Part shown: one piece after another, positions 7,150 to 15,547 of the stretch
How positions within the stretch are numbered: the first letter of the stretch is position 1
How the letters are laid out: every line of letters begins with the position of its first letter
Position numbers and translations under genes: made by a program
Assembly: GCA_035456465.1 (NCBI GenBank)
Contig: DATIDD010000062.1
Location: 1 to 45,514, forward strand
Source: DATHTC01 sp035456465
GTDB taxonomy: Bacteria > Actinomycetota > Thermoleophilia > Gaiellales > Gaiellaceae
Reading direction: 5' to 3'
Length of the DNA: 45,514 nucleotides
The notes under the pieces: generated by a model
Databases searched by the model: none
The model's input: the letters and a program-made list of their open reading frames with translations, nothing else
Told to the model about the DNA's origin: nothing

Positions 7150-9821
7150 GCCTTCTCCATTCGGACGGCGCACGCCTTGTACTCGCCGGTACCCGTGCGC
7201 GGATCCATCGCGTCGTTCGTGAGCCAGTTCGCGTTCGCCTCGGCCCAGTGCAGCGCCATCCAGACGACGCCGGGGAGCACGCGCTCGCCGACGACGGAGC
7301 GGGCGACGAGCGAGCCGCGGCGGCTCGTCAGGCGCACCGGGTCGCCGTCGGCGATCCCCAGCGCGCCCGCGTCCTCCGGGTTGACCTCGACGAATGCCTC
7401 CTCCTGCTTCTCCACCACGGCCGGGACGCGGCGCGTCATCGACGAGGTGTTGTAGTGGTACAGCGTCCTGCCGGTGGAGAGCAGCAGCGGGTACTCCGCG
7501 TCGGGCTCCTCCACCGGGGGGTGCCAGTCGACGCAGTGGAAGAGGCCGCCGCCCTCGCGCGCCGGGCCGCCGACGTGCAGGAACGGCGTGCCTGGGTGCC
7601 CGGGCTCGGGGCACGGCCACTGGACGCCGTTCTCCTCCAGCGCCGCGTAGTCCATCCCGGCCCACGGCGGCGCCAGGCTGCGGAACTCGTCCCAGACCTC
7701 CTCCGGCGAGCCGTAGTCCCAGCCCGCGCCCATCGCGTTCGCGAGCGCCTGGAGGATCTGCCAGTCGGGCTTGGCCTCGCCCGGCGAGGGCACCGCCGCG
7801 CGGACGCGGCTGACGCGCCGCTCGGTGTTCGTGAACGTGCCGTCCTTCTCCGCGAACGAGCCCGCGGGCAGCACCACGTCGGCGTAGCGGCGCGCCGTCT
7901 CGTGGAGGAAGAGGTCCTGGCAGACGAGGAAGTCGAGCTTGCCGAAGCCGTCGAGCACGTGGCTCGCGTTCGGGTCGCTGTGCGCCGGGTCCTCGCCGAC
8001 GAGCAGCATCCCGTGGATCCGCCCGTCGTGCATCCCCGCGACCATCTGGTCGAGGCGCAGGCCCGGCGTCTCCGGCACCTGGACGCCCCACGCGGCGGAG
8101 AACTTCGCCCGGCTCTCGGCCGACTCGACGGGCTGGTAGCCGGGGAGGTAGAGCGGGTTGCAGCCGGAGTCGGCGGCGCCCTGGACGTTGTTCTGGCCGC
8201 GCATCGCGTAGAGGCCCGTCGACGCGTAGCCGAGGTGGCCGGTGGCGAGGACGAGGTTCGCGAGCGCCCAGACGTTCTCGACCGCGTGCGCGTGCTCGGT
8301 GATCCCGAGCGTGTAGAAGATCTGCGCCCTCGGCTCGCGCGCGTACTCGCGGGCGGTCTCGCGGATCGCCTCGGCGGGGACGCCGGTGACGCGCTCGGCC
8401 TCCTCCGGCGTGTACGCCTCGACGTGCTCGCGGATCTCGTCTGCGCCCTCGGTGTGGTCGCGGACGTAGTCGGCGTCCTCGAGCCCCTCCGCGAAGATCA
8501 CGTGGAGCATCGCGTTCAGCAGCCACACGTCGGTGCCCGGCCTGAGCTGGAGGTGCCGCGTCGCGAGCTTCGTCAGCCAGATCGCGCGCGGGTCGGCGAC
8601 GACGAGCGTGGCGCCCTCCCGCACCGCCTGCTTCATCCGCAGCGCCGCCACCGGGTGCGCCTCCGTCGTGTTCGAGCCGATCACGAACAGGAAGCGGGCG
8701 TCCTCGACCTCCGGGAGGGAGTTGGTGCTGGCGCCTCTGCCGAACGACCTGACCAGGCCGTAGAGGGTCGGGGCGTGTCAGGTGGCCTCGCACGACTGGA
8801 TCGAGTTCGTCTCGAACCGCGTGCGGCCCAGCTTCTGGGTGAGGAAGTTCTCCTCCATCGTCAGCCGCGCGGAGGCGACGACGCCGAGCGCCTGCGGGCC
8901 GTGGCGCCGCTTCACCTCCAGCAGGCCGGCGGCGGCCCTGTCGAGCGCCTGCTCCCAGGTGGCGGGGTGGAGCTCGCCGTCGGCGCCGCGGACGAGCGGC
9001 TCGGTCAGGCGGTCGGGGTGGTGGACGAAGCCGTAGGCGAAGCGGCCCTTGACGCAGAGCTCGCCGTCGTTCGGCGCGTAGCCGCGCCGTGACGTGACCT
9101 TGACGATCCGCTGCGTCACCGGGTCGACGTTGAGGTCGAGCTGGCAGCCGACGCCGCAGTACGGGCAGGTCGTCCGCACCTTCGTGAGCTCGCGCTCGGG
9201 CGTGCCGTTCGCCTGCTTCTCGTAGATCGCGCCGGTCGGGCAGACCGAGAGGCAGCCGCCGCAGAGCTCGCACTCGGTGTCGAGCCAGGAGAAGCCGTGG
9301 GTGGGGACGACGCGCGCGTCGGCGCCGCGGCCCTCGATCCCGAGCGCGCCGCAGCCCATCACCTCGCGCGTGTAGCGGACGCAGCGGGCGCAGAGGATGC
9401 ACGCGTCGGGGTCGTAGCCGAGCAGGCCGTTGCGGTCGGCGTACGGCGCACGGGGCGTGTCGGGGAGGACGAGCGGCGGCGAGGCCTGCTCGGCGGCGGC
9501 GAGGTCGAGCAGCTCGTTCGGGCGGCCGCCGGGCGAGGGGGAGAGGTGCTCGCTGAGGAGCATCTCCGTGAGCGTCTTGCGCAGGCCGGCGGTGGCGCCG
9601 TTCGTGGACACGGCCATGCCGTCGGCCACGCGTGTCGCGCAGGCGGGGACGGGCCGCGACTGGCCTTCCACCTCGACGAGGCAGAGCCGGCAGCCGCCGT
9701 AGGGCTCGAGCTTGTCGTCGTGGCAGAGGGTCGGGACGTCGGCGCCCTCGCGGCGGAGCGCGTCGAGGAGCAGCTCGCCCTCGCGCGCCTCGATCTCTCG
9801 CCCATCGAGCAGGAGCTTCAC
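7146..9821 (-). CDS. fdhA: NAD-linked formate dehydrogenase alpha subunit, selenoprotein (Sec348 by UGA recoding)
   Basis: Molybdopterin formate dehydrogenase, 891 residues if the in-frame TGA at 8778-8780 is read as selenocysteine (residue 348). N-terminal 2Fe-2S domain (Cys33, 44, 47, 61), two 4Fe-4S clusters (CILCARCVRY near 141; CELCGGCLSVCPTG near 184), then the catalytic-domain 4Fe-4S (CPYCGVGC near 219, Cys256). The active site reads CEAT-U-HAPTLYG, matching the U-H-x-P of FDH-H. The same frame continues after the TGA as VIGSNTTEAHPVAA and the molybdopterin domains. The GTG at 9821 has GGAGG 4 nt upstream and overlaps the stop of fdhB; the stop overlaps the transporter ATG. Oddity: the NuoG-like His/Cys3 cluster site is not conserved (EHLSPSPGG without Cys). 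Without recoding it would be called as two broken ORFs. Confidence 0.92.
8744..8761 (-). promoter_or_regulatory. Bacterial SECIS element of fdhA
   Basis: In the mRNA, ACGGCCU-GGUC-AGGUCGU folds into a 7-bp stem (one G-U pair) closed by the tetraloop GGUC. The loop starts 24 nt after the UGA. Bacterial SECIS elements need a short apical loop with a G in its first two positions about 16-37 nt after the UGA, and the E. coli fdhF loop also contains GGUC. All three requirements are met. The element lies within the coding sequence, as expected for SelB-type decoding. Confidence 0.83.
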
Positions 9822-11365
9822 GCGGCCTCCCCGAGCGGCTCGAACAGCTCCGGCCAGTGGCGCATCGCGGCCCGGAAGGGCAGGGGCGCGGTCTGCCCGA
9901 GCCCGCAGATCGACGCCCGCTCCATCACGAGCAGCCAGGCGTCGACCTCCTGCCGCGTCATCGCCGCGCGGCCGTGCTGCAGCTCCTCCGCGACGTGGTG
10001 TAGCGCGCGGTTGCCGATCCGGCACGGCGTGCACTTCTGGCACGACTCCTCGGCGAAGAAGCGCATCGTCTCCGCGAGCAGCCGCAGGACCGGGTAGCGC
10101 CGCGGGAACACCTGCACCGCGGCCGAGCCGACCGAGCCGCACCACGGCCGCAGCGCCTCGTCGCTCATCGGCAGGTCGAGCGCGTCCGGCGGAAGGATCC
10201 CGCTCGCGGCGCCGCCGGGGACGATCGCGCCGATCGGCTCGGTCGGGCCGCCGGCGTAGACGTCGACGAGTTCGCGCAGGGTGGTGCCGCACGGCGCCTC
10301 GTAGCAGCCGGGTCGCACGACCGTCCCGGAGACGGAGAAGAGGCGCACGCCGCGCTCGCCGTTCACGCCGAGGCCGGCGAACCAGGCGCCGCCGTGTCGC
10401 AGGATCGCGGGCACGTGGGCGAGCGTCTCGACGTTGTTCACGAGCGTCGGACGGCCGAGGTAGCCGCGCTGCGCGGGGTACGGGGGCCGGAGGCGCGGCA
10501 TCGGCCGGCGCCCCTCCATCGACTCGAGCAGCGCGCTCTCCTCGCCGCAGATGTACGAGCCGGCGCCGACGGCGAGCTCGATCGTCTTCCCGTCCAGCAG
10601 CCCCGCCTCGCGCAGCTCGCCGAGTGCCGCGAGCAGGCGCTCGCGCGCCCGGCCGTACTCCCCGCGCAGGTAGACGTGCGCCTCCGTCGCCTCGAGCACG
10701 CGCATCGCGACGAGCAGCCCCTCGAGCAGCAGGTACGGCCGGCGCTCCAGCACGTACCGGTCCTTGAACGTCCCGGGCTCGCCCTCGTCGGCGTTGACGA
10801 CCACCACGCGCGGGCCCGGCTCCGCGAGCACGGCGGCCCACTTGCGGACGGTGGGGAAGCCCGCGCCGCCGAGGCCGCGCAGGCCCGACGCCTCGAGCTC
10901 GGCGAGCACGCGCTCGGGCGCGACCGTCAGGCCCTCGAAGGCACCGTAGCCGGCGAGCGTCTGGTCGCTGCGCGCGAGCCCGAGCGACGGGCCGTCGTCG
11001 CACGCGTGCTCGACCGGGACGAGCGGCTCGTCGCCGCGCTGTGCGAACGGCGCCAGGTCGCAGTGCCCCAGGCACGCGGCCGCGATCGCGTCTCCGTGCT
11101 CCCGCTCGCGCGCGAGCAGGTCGCGGGCGCCGAGGCAGTCGCAGACGGGGCCGGTGCAGACACGGACGACGTCCGCGGGGGCGCCGAGGTAGGCGTAGGC
11201 CGAGGCGACGTCGGCGACCTCGCCGCGCCGCAGGCCCATGTGGTCGGCGAGCGCGTCGGCGAGCGCCGGCGTCACCGGCCCGGCCTCGCGGCGGAGCCGG
11301 CCGAGATTGTCGAGCAGCGCCGTCCGCGGGCGCGGGAGCGTCGGGATCGGCGGAGCTTCGGCCAC
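9818..11365 (-). CDS. fdhB: Formate dehydrogenase beta subunit, NuoE-NuoF fusion (NAD/FMN/Fe-S)
   Basis: A 515-residue fusion protein that passes electrons from FdhA to NAD+. Residues 1-130 are a NuoE-like thioredoxin-fold domain with 2Fe-2S ligands Cys70, Cys75, Cys98 and Cys102. The rest is NuoF-like: the NADH/FMN site GLGGAGFPTVRKW and VVVNADEGEPGTFKDR, then GSYICGEESALLESMEG, an SLBB region, and C-terminal 4Fe-4S ligands in SCQKCTPCRIGN and ICGLGQ. This architecture matches soluble NAD-dependent Mo-formate dehydrogenases. GTG start at 11365. The stop overlaps the GTG of fdhA by 4 nt, so the subunits are translated together. It is the first gene of the fdhBA-transporter operon; no fdhD or Sec-machinery gene is nearby. 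Confidence 0.9.
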   Translation of the reverse strand: MAEAPPIPTLPRPRTALLDNLGRLRREAGPVTPALADALADHMGLRRGEVADVASAYAYLGAPADVVRVCTGPVCDCLGARDLLAREREHGDAIAAACLGHCDLAPFAQRGDEPLVPVEHACDDGPSLGLARSDQTLAGYGAFEGLTVAPERVLAELEASGLRGLGGAGFPTVRKWAAVLAEPGPRVVVVNADEGEPGTFKDRYVLERRPYLLLEGLLVAMRVLEATEAHVYLRGEYGRARERLLAALGELREAGLLDGKTIELAVGAGSYICGEESALLESMEGRRPMPRLRPPYPAQRGYLGRPTLVNNVETLAHVPAILRHGGAWFAGLGVNGERGVRLFSVSGTVVRPGCYEAPCGTTLRELVDVYAGGPTEPIGAIVPGGAASGILPPDALDLPMSDEALRPWCGSVGSAAVQVFPRRYPVLRLLAETMRFFAEESCQKCTPCRIGNRALHHVAEELQHGRAAMTRQEVDAWLLVMERASICGLGQTAPLPFRAAMRHWPELFEPLGEAA

Positions 11366-11459
11366 GGCCCAAGCGTCGCCCGGCCGCCGCGCGCGGGCAT
11401 CCGTACATCCCCGCGCCGGGGTCGCGGGCCGTCCCCGGAACCGGCAGCGGAGGTCTCCG

Positions 11460-11672
11460 TCAGCGCGACGGCCGCGCCGCTGCGAACAGGTAGTAGACGA
11501 GGAGGCCCACGATCGGCAGCACGAGCAGCACGACGAGCCACAGCGCCTTGCCGCCGGCCCCCAGGTCGCGGCGGCGGAAGACGTCGATCGCGCCGACCAC
11601 CCAGGCGATCGCCCAGGCCGCGACGGCGGCGACCGCGAGCAGCGTCCCGAACGTGTACGCGAGCGGGAGCAT
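11460..11672 (-). CDS. Small PLDc_N-type two-helix membrane protein
   Basis: A 70-residue protein with two membrane helices (about 3-25 and 42-62) separated by the motif DVFRRRDLGAGGKALW. It ends LPIVGLLVYYLFAAARPSR, the hallmark of the phospholipase D N-terminal-type domain found as a stand-alone short protein in actinobacteria. Its role is unknown. It lies 94 bp upstream of fdhB on the same strand and is divergent from the aldehyde dehydrogenase gene. ATG start at 11672. Confidence 0.75.
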   Translation of the reverse strand: MLPLAYTFGTLLAVAAVAAWAIAWVVGAIDVFRRRDLGAGGKALWLVVLLVLPIVGLLVYYLFAAARPSR

Positions 11673-11810
11673 CCGCGCGAACCTACCGCCTGCGCCGCCG
11701 CTGCGTGTGGCGTACGCGATTCCCCGGATGGTCGGTGAGGCGAGACCGGCGAGCTTCAGGCCAGAGGGCGCGACAGCCGCGCCGCGCCCCGCACGACCAA
11801 GGAGGTCAGG

Positions 11811-13352
11811 ATGGCCATCCTCGAACGGACCACGGTGTTCGAGGCTCCGGGACGCCCAGGCAGCCCGGTGGAGCTCAAGCCGCGGTACGAGAACTTCATC
11901 GGGGGCCACTGGGTCGCCCCGATCAAGGGCGCCTACAGCGAGAACCTCACCCCGGTGACGGGCGAGCCCTTCACCGAGGTGGCGCGCTCGACGCCGGAGG
12001 ACGTCGACCTCGCCCTCGACGCGGCGCACGCCGCGAAGACGTTGTGGGCGGAGAGCTCGACGACGGAGCGCGCCCACGTGCTCAACCTGATCGCGGACGC
12101 GATCGAGGAGCACCGCGAGCTGCTCGCGGTCGCCGAGAGCTGGGAGAACGGCAAGCCCGTGCGCGAGACGCTGAACGCGGACATCCCGCTCGCCGCCGAC
12201 CACTTCCGCTACTTCGCGGGCGCGATCCGCGCCGAGACCGGGTCGATCTCGGAGATCGACAAGGACACGATCGCGTACCACTTCCACGAGCCGCTCGGCG
12301 TCGTCGGTCAGATCATCCCGTTCAACTTCCCGCTGCTGATGGCGGCATGGAAGCTGGCGCCTGCCCTCGCGGCCGGCAACACGGTGGTGCTCAAGCCGGC
12401 GAGCCCGACGCCGTGGTCGATCCTCAAGCTCATGGAGCTGATCGAGGACATCGTCCCGGCGGGCGTGATCAACGTCGTCAACGGGCCGGGAGCCGAGATC
12501 GGCAAGGCCCTCGCGACGAGCAAGCGGATCGCGAAGATCGCCTTCACGGGCGAGACCGTGACCGGGCGCCTGATCATGCAGTACGCCGCGCAGAACATCA
12601 TCCCGTCGACGACGGAGCTCGGCGGCAAGTCGCCGAACATCTTCTTCGCCGACGTGATGGCCGCGGACGACGAGTTCCTCGACAAGGCGATCGAGGGCCT
12701 CGTCCTCTACGCGTTCAACAAGGGCGAGGTCTGCACGTGTCCGTCCCGGGCGCTGATCGAGGAGTCGATCTACGAGCCCTTCATGAAGCGCTGCCTCGAG
12801 CGGATCGCCAAGATCCGCCAGGGCAACCCGCTCGACCTCGAGACGCAGCTCGGCGCCCAGGTGTCGACCGCGCAGCTCGAGAAGATCGAGAAGTACGTGA
12901 AGATCGGGCTCGAGGAGGGCGCGGAGCTGCTGATCGGCGGCCATCGCAACGTCCTCGAGGACGAGCTCGCCGGCGGCTACTACTTCGAGCCGACGGTGTT
13001 CAAGGGCACGAACGACATGCGGATCTTCCAGGAGGAGATCTTCGGTCCGGTGCTCGCCGTCACCACGTTCAAGGACGAGGCCGAGGCGCTCGCGATCGCG
13101 AACGACACGCTGTACGGCCTCGGCGCGGGCGTGTGGACGCGCGACACCGCGAAGGCCTTCCGGATGGGCCGCGGGATCCAGGCCGGCCGGGTGTGGACGA
13201 ACTGCTACCACCTCTATCCGGCCCATGCCGCCTTCGGCGGCTACAAGGTCTCGGGCGTCGGTCGGGAGAACCACAAGATGATGCTCGACCACTACACCCA
13301 GACCAAGTGCCTGCTCGTCTCCTACGACCCCAAGCCGCTGGGGCTGTTCTAG
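11811..13352 (+). CDS. NAD-dependent aldehyde dehydrogenase (acetaldehyde dehydrogenase II/ExaC type)
   Basis: A 513-residue soluble class-3-superfamily aldehyde dehydrogenase oxidising an aldehyde to the acid with NAD+. Seen: VVGQIIPFNFP, Lys195 in VLKPASPTP (cofactor), FTGETVTGR, general base Glu269 in STTELGGKSPNIFF, catalytic Cys308 in FNKGEVCTC and the C-terminal EEIFGPVLAVTTF. The start ENFIGGHWVAP and the paired DUF779 gene 5 bp downstream are typical of the AldA/ExaC group acting on acetaldehyde and short aliphatic aldehydes. A near-perfect ribosome binding site, AAGGAGG at 11799-11805, precedes the ATG. Substrate is inferred from family only. Confidence 0.9.
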   Translation: MAILERTTVFEAPGRPGSPVELKPRYENFIGGHWVAPIKGAYSENLTPVTGEPFTEVARSTPEDVDLALDAAHAAKTLWAESSTTERAHVLNLIADAIEEHRELLAVAESWENGKPVRETLNADIPLAADHFRYFAGAIRAETGSISEIDKDTIAYHFHEPLGVVGQIIPFNFPLLMAAWKLAPALAAGNTVVLKPASPTPWSILKLMELIEDIVPAGVINVVNGPGAEIGKALATSKRIAKIAFTGETVTGRLIMQYAAQNIIPSTTELGGKSPNIFFADVMAADDEFLDKAIEGLVLYAFNKGEVCTCPSRALIEESIYEPFMKRCLERIAKIRQGNPLDLETQLGAQVSTAQLEKIEKYVKIGLEEGAELLIGGHRNVLEDELAGGYYFEPTVFKGTNDMRIFQEEIFGPVLAVTTFKDEAEALAIANDTLYGLGAGVWTRDTAKAFRMGRGIQAGRVWTNCYHLYPAHAAFGGYKVSGVGRENHKMMLDHYTQTKCLLVSYDPKPLGLF

Positions 13353-13356
13353 CGGC

Positions 13357-13695
13357 ATGACGGCGGTCACGGCACCGAAGGTCGTCGCCACCGAGGCCGC
13401 GCTCGCGGAGCTCGGACGCCTGAAGGCCGAGCACGGACCGTTGTCGCTGTTCCTGTCGGGGGGCTGCTGCGACGGCAGCTCCCCGATGTGCTTCCCGGAG
13501 GGCGACCTGCCCCCCGGGCCGGGGGACGTGCTGCTCGGGGAGGTCGCCGGCGTGCCGTTCTACGTCGACGGCGAGCAGTACGAGCGCTGGCGGCGGCCCG
13601 CGCTGACGCTGGACGTGGGGGAGGGCGAGGGCTCGGGGTTCTCGCTCGAGGGGCTCCACGGGCTGCACTTCGAGGTCGACTCCTGCCCCGTCTGA
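13357..13695 (+). CDS. DUF779 family protein linked to aldehyde dehydrogenase
   Basis: A 112-residue DUF779 protein with its Cys-rich motif FLSGGCCDGSSPMCFP, the middle GVPFYVDGEQYERW and the ending FEVDSCPV. DUF779 genes regularly follow ExaC-type aldehyde dehydrogenases, and here the gap is only 4 bp after that stop. The four conserved Cys suggest a metal or redox role, possibly helping the dehydrogenase. That is inference, as no function is established. Start ATG. Confidence 0.87.
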   Translation: MTAVTAPKVVATEAALAELGRLKAEHGPLSLFLSGGCCDGSSPMCFPEGDLPPGPGDVLLGEVAGVPFYVDGEQYERWRRPALTLDVGEGEGSGFSLEGLHGLHFEVDSCPV

Positions 13696-13715
13696 GCTCG
13701 CGGCGCACGGCGCAC

Positions 13716-13799
13716 GTGGCTCAGAGCCACAAGCCCGGAGCCGCCACGATCATGGCGAGGGAGTACGCCGCGAGAAGTGCGCAAGTGGCTCAGAGCCAC
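13716..13799. repeat. Palindromic doublet 1 (two GTGGCTCAGAGCCAC copies)
   Basis: Two identical 15-bp 7-1-7 palindromes, GTGGCTCAGAGCCAC, lie at 13716-13730 and 13785-13799, start to start 69 bp, in the same orientation as set by the central A. Both are followed by AAG. The pair fills the space between the stop of the DUF779 gene and the stop of the convergent SRPBCC remnant. The 54-bp spacer has no ORF I would support. The same palindrome recurs at 14062, 14128, 30139 and 30205. Confidence 0.85.
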
Positions 13800-13806
13800 A
13801 AGGTCG

Positions 13807-14016
13807 TCACCGGCGCTCGAGGAGCGCCTCGAGCCGCTCGAGGTCCTTCCCGTTCGCGTGGCGCATCGCGGCGGCCATGATGGGCCCCGCCGGCTTCGAG
13901 CAGCCCGCCGGCCCGCCGCGTACCAGGCTGGCGGCGTTGCCGGGGTCGGCGGCGTACGCGGCGCCCTCGTCGCGCGGGCGCCCGATCTCGATCTCGGTCA
14001 CGACGTCGACGGGCAT
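13807..14016 (-). pseudogene. Internally deleted and frameshifted SRPBCC (polyketide cyclase-like) gene
   Basis: The frame encodes only 69 residues: an SRPBCC N-terminus (MPVDVVTEIEIGRPRDE then AAYAADPGN) joined directly to an SRPBCC C-terminus (GPAGCSKPAGPIMAAAMRHA then KDLERLEALLERR). The usual protein is about 145 residues, so roughly half is missing from the middle. At the joint (around 13915-13940) removing one C restores NAPAWYA, the conserved motif following ADPGN in this family. The gene thus has a +1 insertion as well as the deletion. It sits between palindromic doublets 1 and 2. The frame is open by chance, and a functional mini-protein is unlikely. Confidence 0.6.
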
Positions 14017-14061
14017 CGTCGCCTGCCTCCGACGTCCCCCGGGGTCCGGCGGTTGGAGCTC

Positions 14062-14142
14062 GCGGCTCAGAGCCACGAACGTCTCTCAGGCGACCGGCGC
14101 GACGCGGTTCCCGGCGCCCGGGAGTTCGTGGCTCTGAGCCAC
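14062..14142. repeat. Palindromic doublet 2 (inverted pair)
   Basis: GCGGCTCAGAGCCAC (14062-14076, one mismatch to the consensus) and GTGGCTCTGAGCCAC (14128-14142), start to start 66 bp. Here the copies are inverted: the first is followed by GAAC and the second preceded by GTTC, giving a 19-bp inverted repeat with one mismatch around a central segment. The element lies in the divergent space between the SRPBCC remnant and the dienelactone hydrolase gene, ending 28 bp before the GTG of the latter. It could therefore also act as an operator. Confidence 0.8.
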
Positions 14143-14170
14143 TTTGCGCCGTTCGCGCTAGGGTCGCGGC

Positions 14171-14917
14171 GTGTGCTTCGAGCTCGACTCGTCGCCGCCG
14201 ATCCCCGTCCTCCGAGGGGCCGCCGTCTCGCACGACGAGCTCGTGCTCGAGGCCGCCGACGGGAACCGCTTCGCCGCCTTCGCCGCGACGCCCGACGAGC
14301 CGAACGGCGCCGGCGTCGTCGTGCTCCCCGACGTCCGCGGGCTGTACCGCTTCTACGAGGAGCTGGCGCTGCGCCTCGCCGAGCGCGGGTACGCGGCGGT
14401 CGCGATCGACTGGTTCGGCCGAACCGCCGGCGTCGGGGAGCGGGACGACGAGTTCCCGTACATGGATCACGTCGCGCAGACGACGCAGGAGGGGATCCAG
14501 GCCGACGTCGGCGCGGCGGTGGCGCAGCTCCGCGCCTCGTGCACCGCGGTCTTCACCGTCGGCTTCTGCTTCGGCGGCCGGCACTCCTGGCTCGCCGCCG
14601 CCGCCCACGAGCTCGCGGGCGCGGTCGGCTTCTACGGCAACCCGGCTCCCGGCCGCGACGGCTCGCCCGGCCCGACCGCCCGCGCCGCCGAGCTCAGGGC
14701 GCCGATCCTCGCGCTGATGGCCGGCGACGACCGGAACATCACGCCCGACGTCGTGGGCGCGTTCGAGGACGCGCTGAGCGCCGCGGGGGTCGAGCACGAG
14801 GTCGTCACCTACGAGGGCGCGCCGCACAGCTTCTTCGACCGCAGGCAGGACGAGCACGCCGACGCGTCCGACGACGCGTGGCGGCGCGTCCTCGCCTTCC
14901 TCGAGCAGCGCCGCTGA
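14171..14917 (+). CDS. Dienelactone hydrolase family protein
   Basis: A 248-residue alpha/beta hydrolase of the dienelactone hydrolase family. The triad is visible: Cys133 in GFCFGGRHSW, Asp186 or 187 in LMAGDDRNI, and His219 in GAPHSFFDR; the early VVVLPDVRGLYRFYEELA is also typical. These enzymes open dienelactones in chlorocatechol breakdown or hydrolyse other esters. No aromatic-ring cleavage genes are nearby, so the substrate is unknown. GTG start at 14171, with a palindromic doublet ending 28 bp upstream. Confidence 0.88.
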   Translation: MCFELDSSPPIPVLRGAAVSHDELVLEAADGNRFAAFAATPDEPNGAGVVVLPDVRGLYRFYEELALRLAERGYAAVAIDWFGRTAGVGERDDEFPYMDHVAQTTQEGIQADVGAAVAQLRASCTAVFTVGFCFGGRHSWLAAAAHELAGAVGFYGNPAPGRDGSPGPTARAAELRAPILALMAGDDRNITPDVVGAFEDALSAAGVEHEVVTYEGAPHSFFDRRQDEHADASDDAWRRVLAFLEQRR

Positions 14918-14931
14918 GCGGTGCGCGCGCG

Positions 14932-14960
14932 TTGACACGGCGGCGGAGGCGCGGGACGAT
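14932..14960 (+). promoter_or_regulatory. Sigma70/SigA-type promoter
   Basis: A perfect -35, TTGACA (14932-14937), is followed after 17 bp by GACGAT (14955-14960), which fits the GC-tolerant -10 of actinobacteria at the second, fifth and sixth positions. It would start transcription near 14967 and give a 5' leader of about 70 nt for the secreted-protein gene at 15039. Spacing and -35 are convincing; the -10 is moderate. Confidence 0.5.
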
Positions 14961-15038
14961 GCGCGCGCGGCGGCCGGCGGCGCCGACGGCCGGAGCGGGG
15001 GCGCGCACGCGGCGGACGTGCACCAGAAAGGGGAGATC

Positions 15039-15509
15039 ATGAGGAGACTCGCCCTCGTCCTCGCGGCAGCGCTTGGCGCGGCCGTCCTCGTGCCCGCGGC
15101 GGGTGCGGAGGTTGCTGTCAACCTGAAGGTGCCGCTGGAGGACTTCGTCGTCGAGGTGCCGTGCGCGAACGGCGGCGCCGGCGACGTGTTCGAGCTCCAC
15201 GGCGACCTGCACGTGCTCATCGCCGAGACGACCTCGGCCTCGGGCGGGATCGTCTCGGTCGCGCACTTCCAGCCCATGGGCGTGTACGGAATCGGCACGT
15301 CCGGAACGGTCTACCGCGGCACCGGCGTGAACCAGGGGGTCGACACCTTCACGGGCGGCGCGATCGGGTCCACGTTCATCAACAACTTCCGGATCATCGG
15401 CGCCGGCCCTGGGAACAATCTGCTCGTCCACGACACGATCCACGTCACACTCGACGCGAACGGCGTCGTCCGCGCGACGGTCGAGATCTCGAGCGTCGAC
15501 TGCCGCTGA
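15039..15509 (+). CDS. Secreted hypothetical protein
   Basis: A 156-residue protein with a clear signal peptide: MRRLALVLAAALGAAVLV, then PAAGAE. The mature part is beta-rich and contains two Cys (VEVPCANGG and SSVDCR at the very end) that likely pair. The segments NQGVDTFTGGAIGSTFINNF and HDTIHVTLDANGVVRATVE resemble small secreted single-domain proteins of actinobacteria, but I recognise no named family. The ATG at 15039 was chosen over an upstream in-frame start because GGGGAG lies just before it. A good promoter is at 14932-14960 and a hairpin follows the stop. Confidence 0.68.
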   Translation: MRRLALVLAAALGAAVLVPAAGAEVAVNLKVPLEDFVVEVPCANGGAGDVFELHGDLHVLIAETTSASGGIVSVAHFQPMGVYGIGTSGTVYRGTGVNQGVDTFTGGAIGSTFINNFRIIGAGPGNNLLVHDTIHVTLDANGVVRATVEISSVDCR

Positions 15510-15520
15510 CGGCGGCGCGG

Positions 15521-15547
15521 CGGGAGCCGGCCCGGCGCCGGCTTCCG
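15521..15547 (+). terminator. Terminator-like hairpin
   Basis: CGGGAGCCGG and CCGGCTTCCG form a 10-bp stem with one G-U pair around a 7-nt loop, 11 nt after the stop of the secreted-protein gene. There is no T-tract, which is common for terminators in very GC-rich actinobacteria. Confidence 0.45.

Noticed and set aside
8778..8780. TGA splitting fdhA, readable as a pseudogene or sequencing error
   Set aside because: It falls at the Sec/Cys active-site position, the frame continues unchanged, and a SECIS hairpin follows at the right distance.
13488..13880. Plus-strand ORF running from the DUF779 gene through the palindromes
   Set aside because: Out-of-frame Arg/Ala-rich translation; the repeat-encoded VAQSHK segments recur only because the DNA repeats do.
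13716..14142. Repeats considered as a CRISPR array
   Set aside because: Only pairs, 15-bp repeats, variable copies and orientation, and no cas genes.
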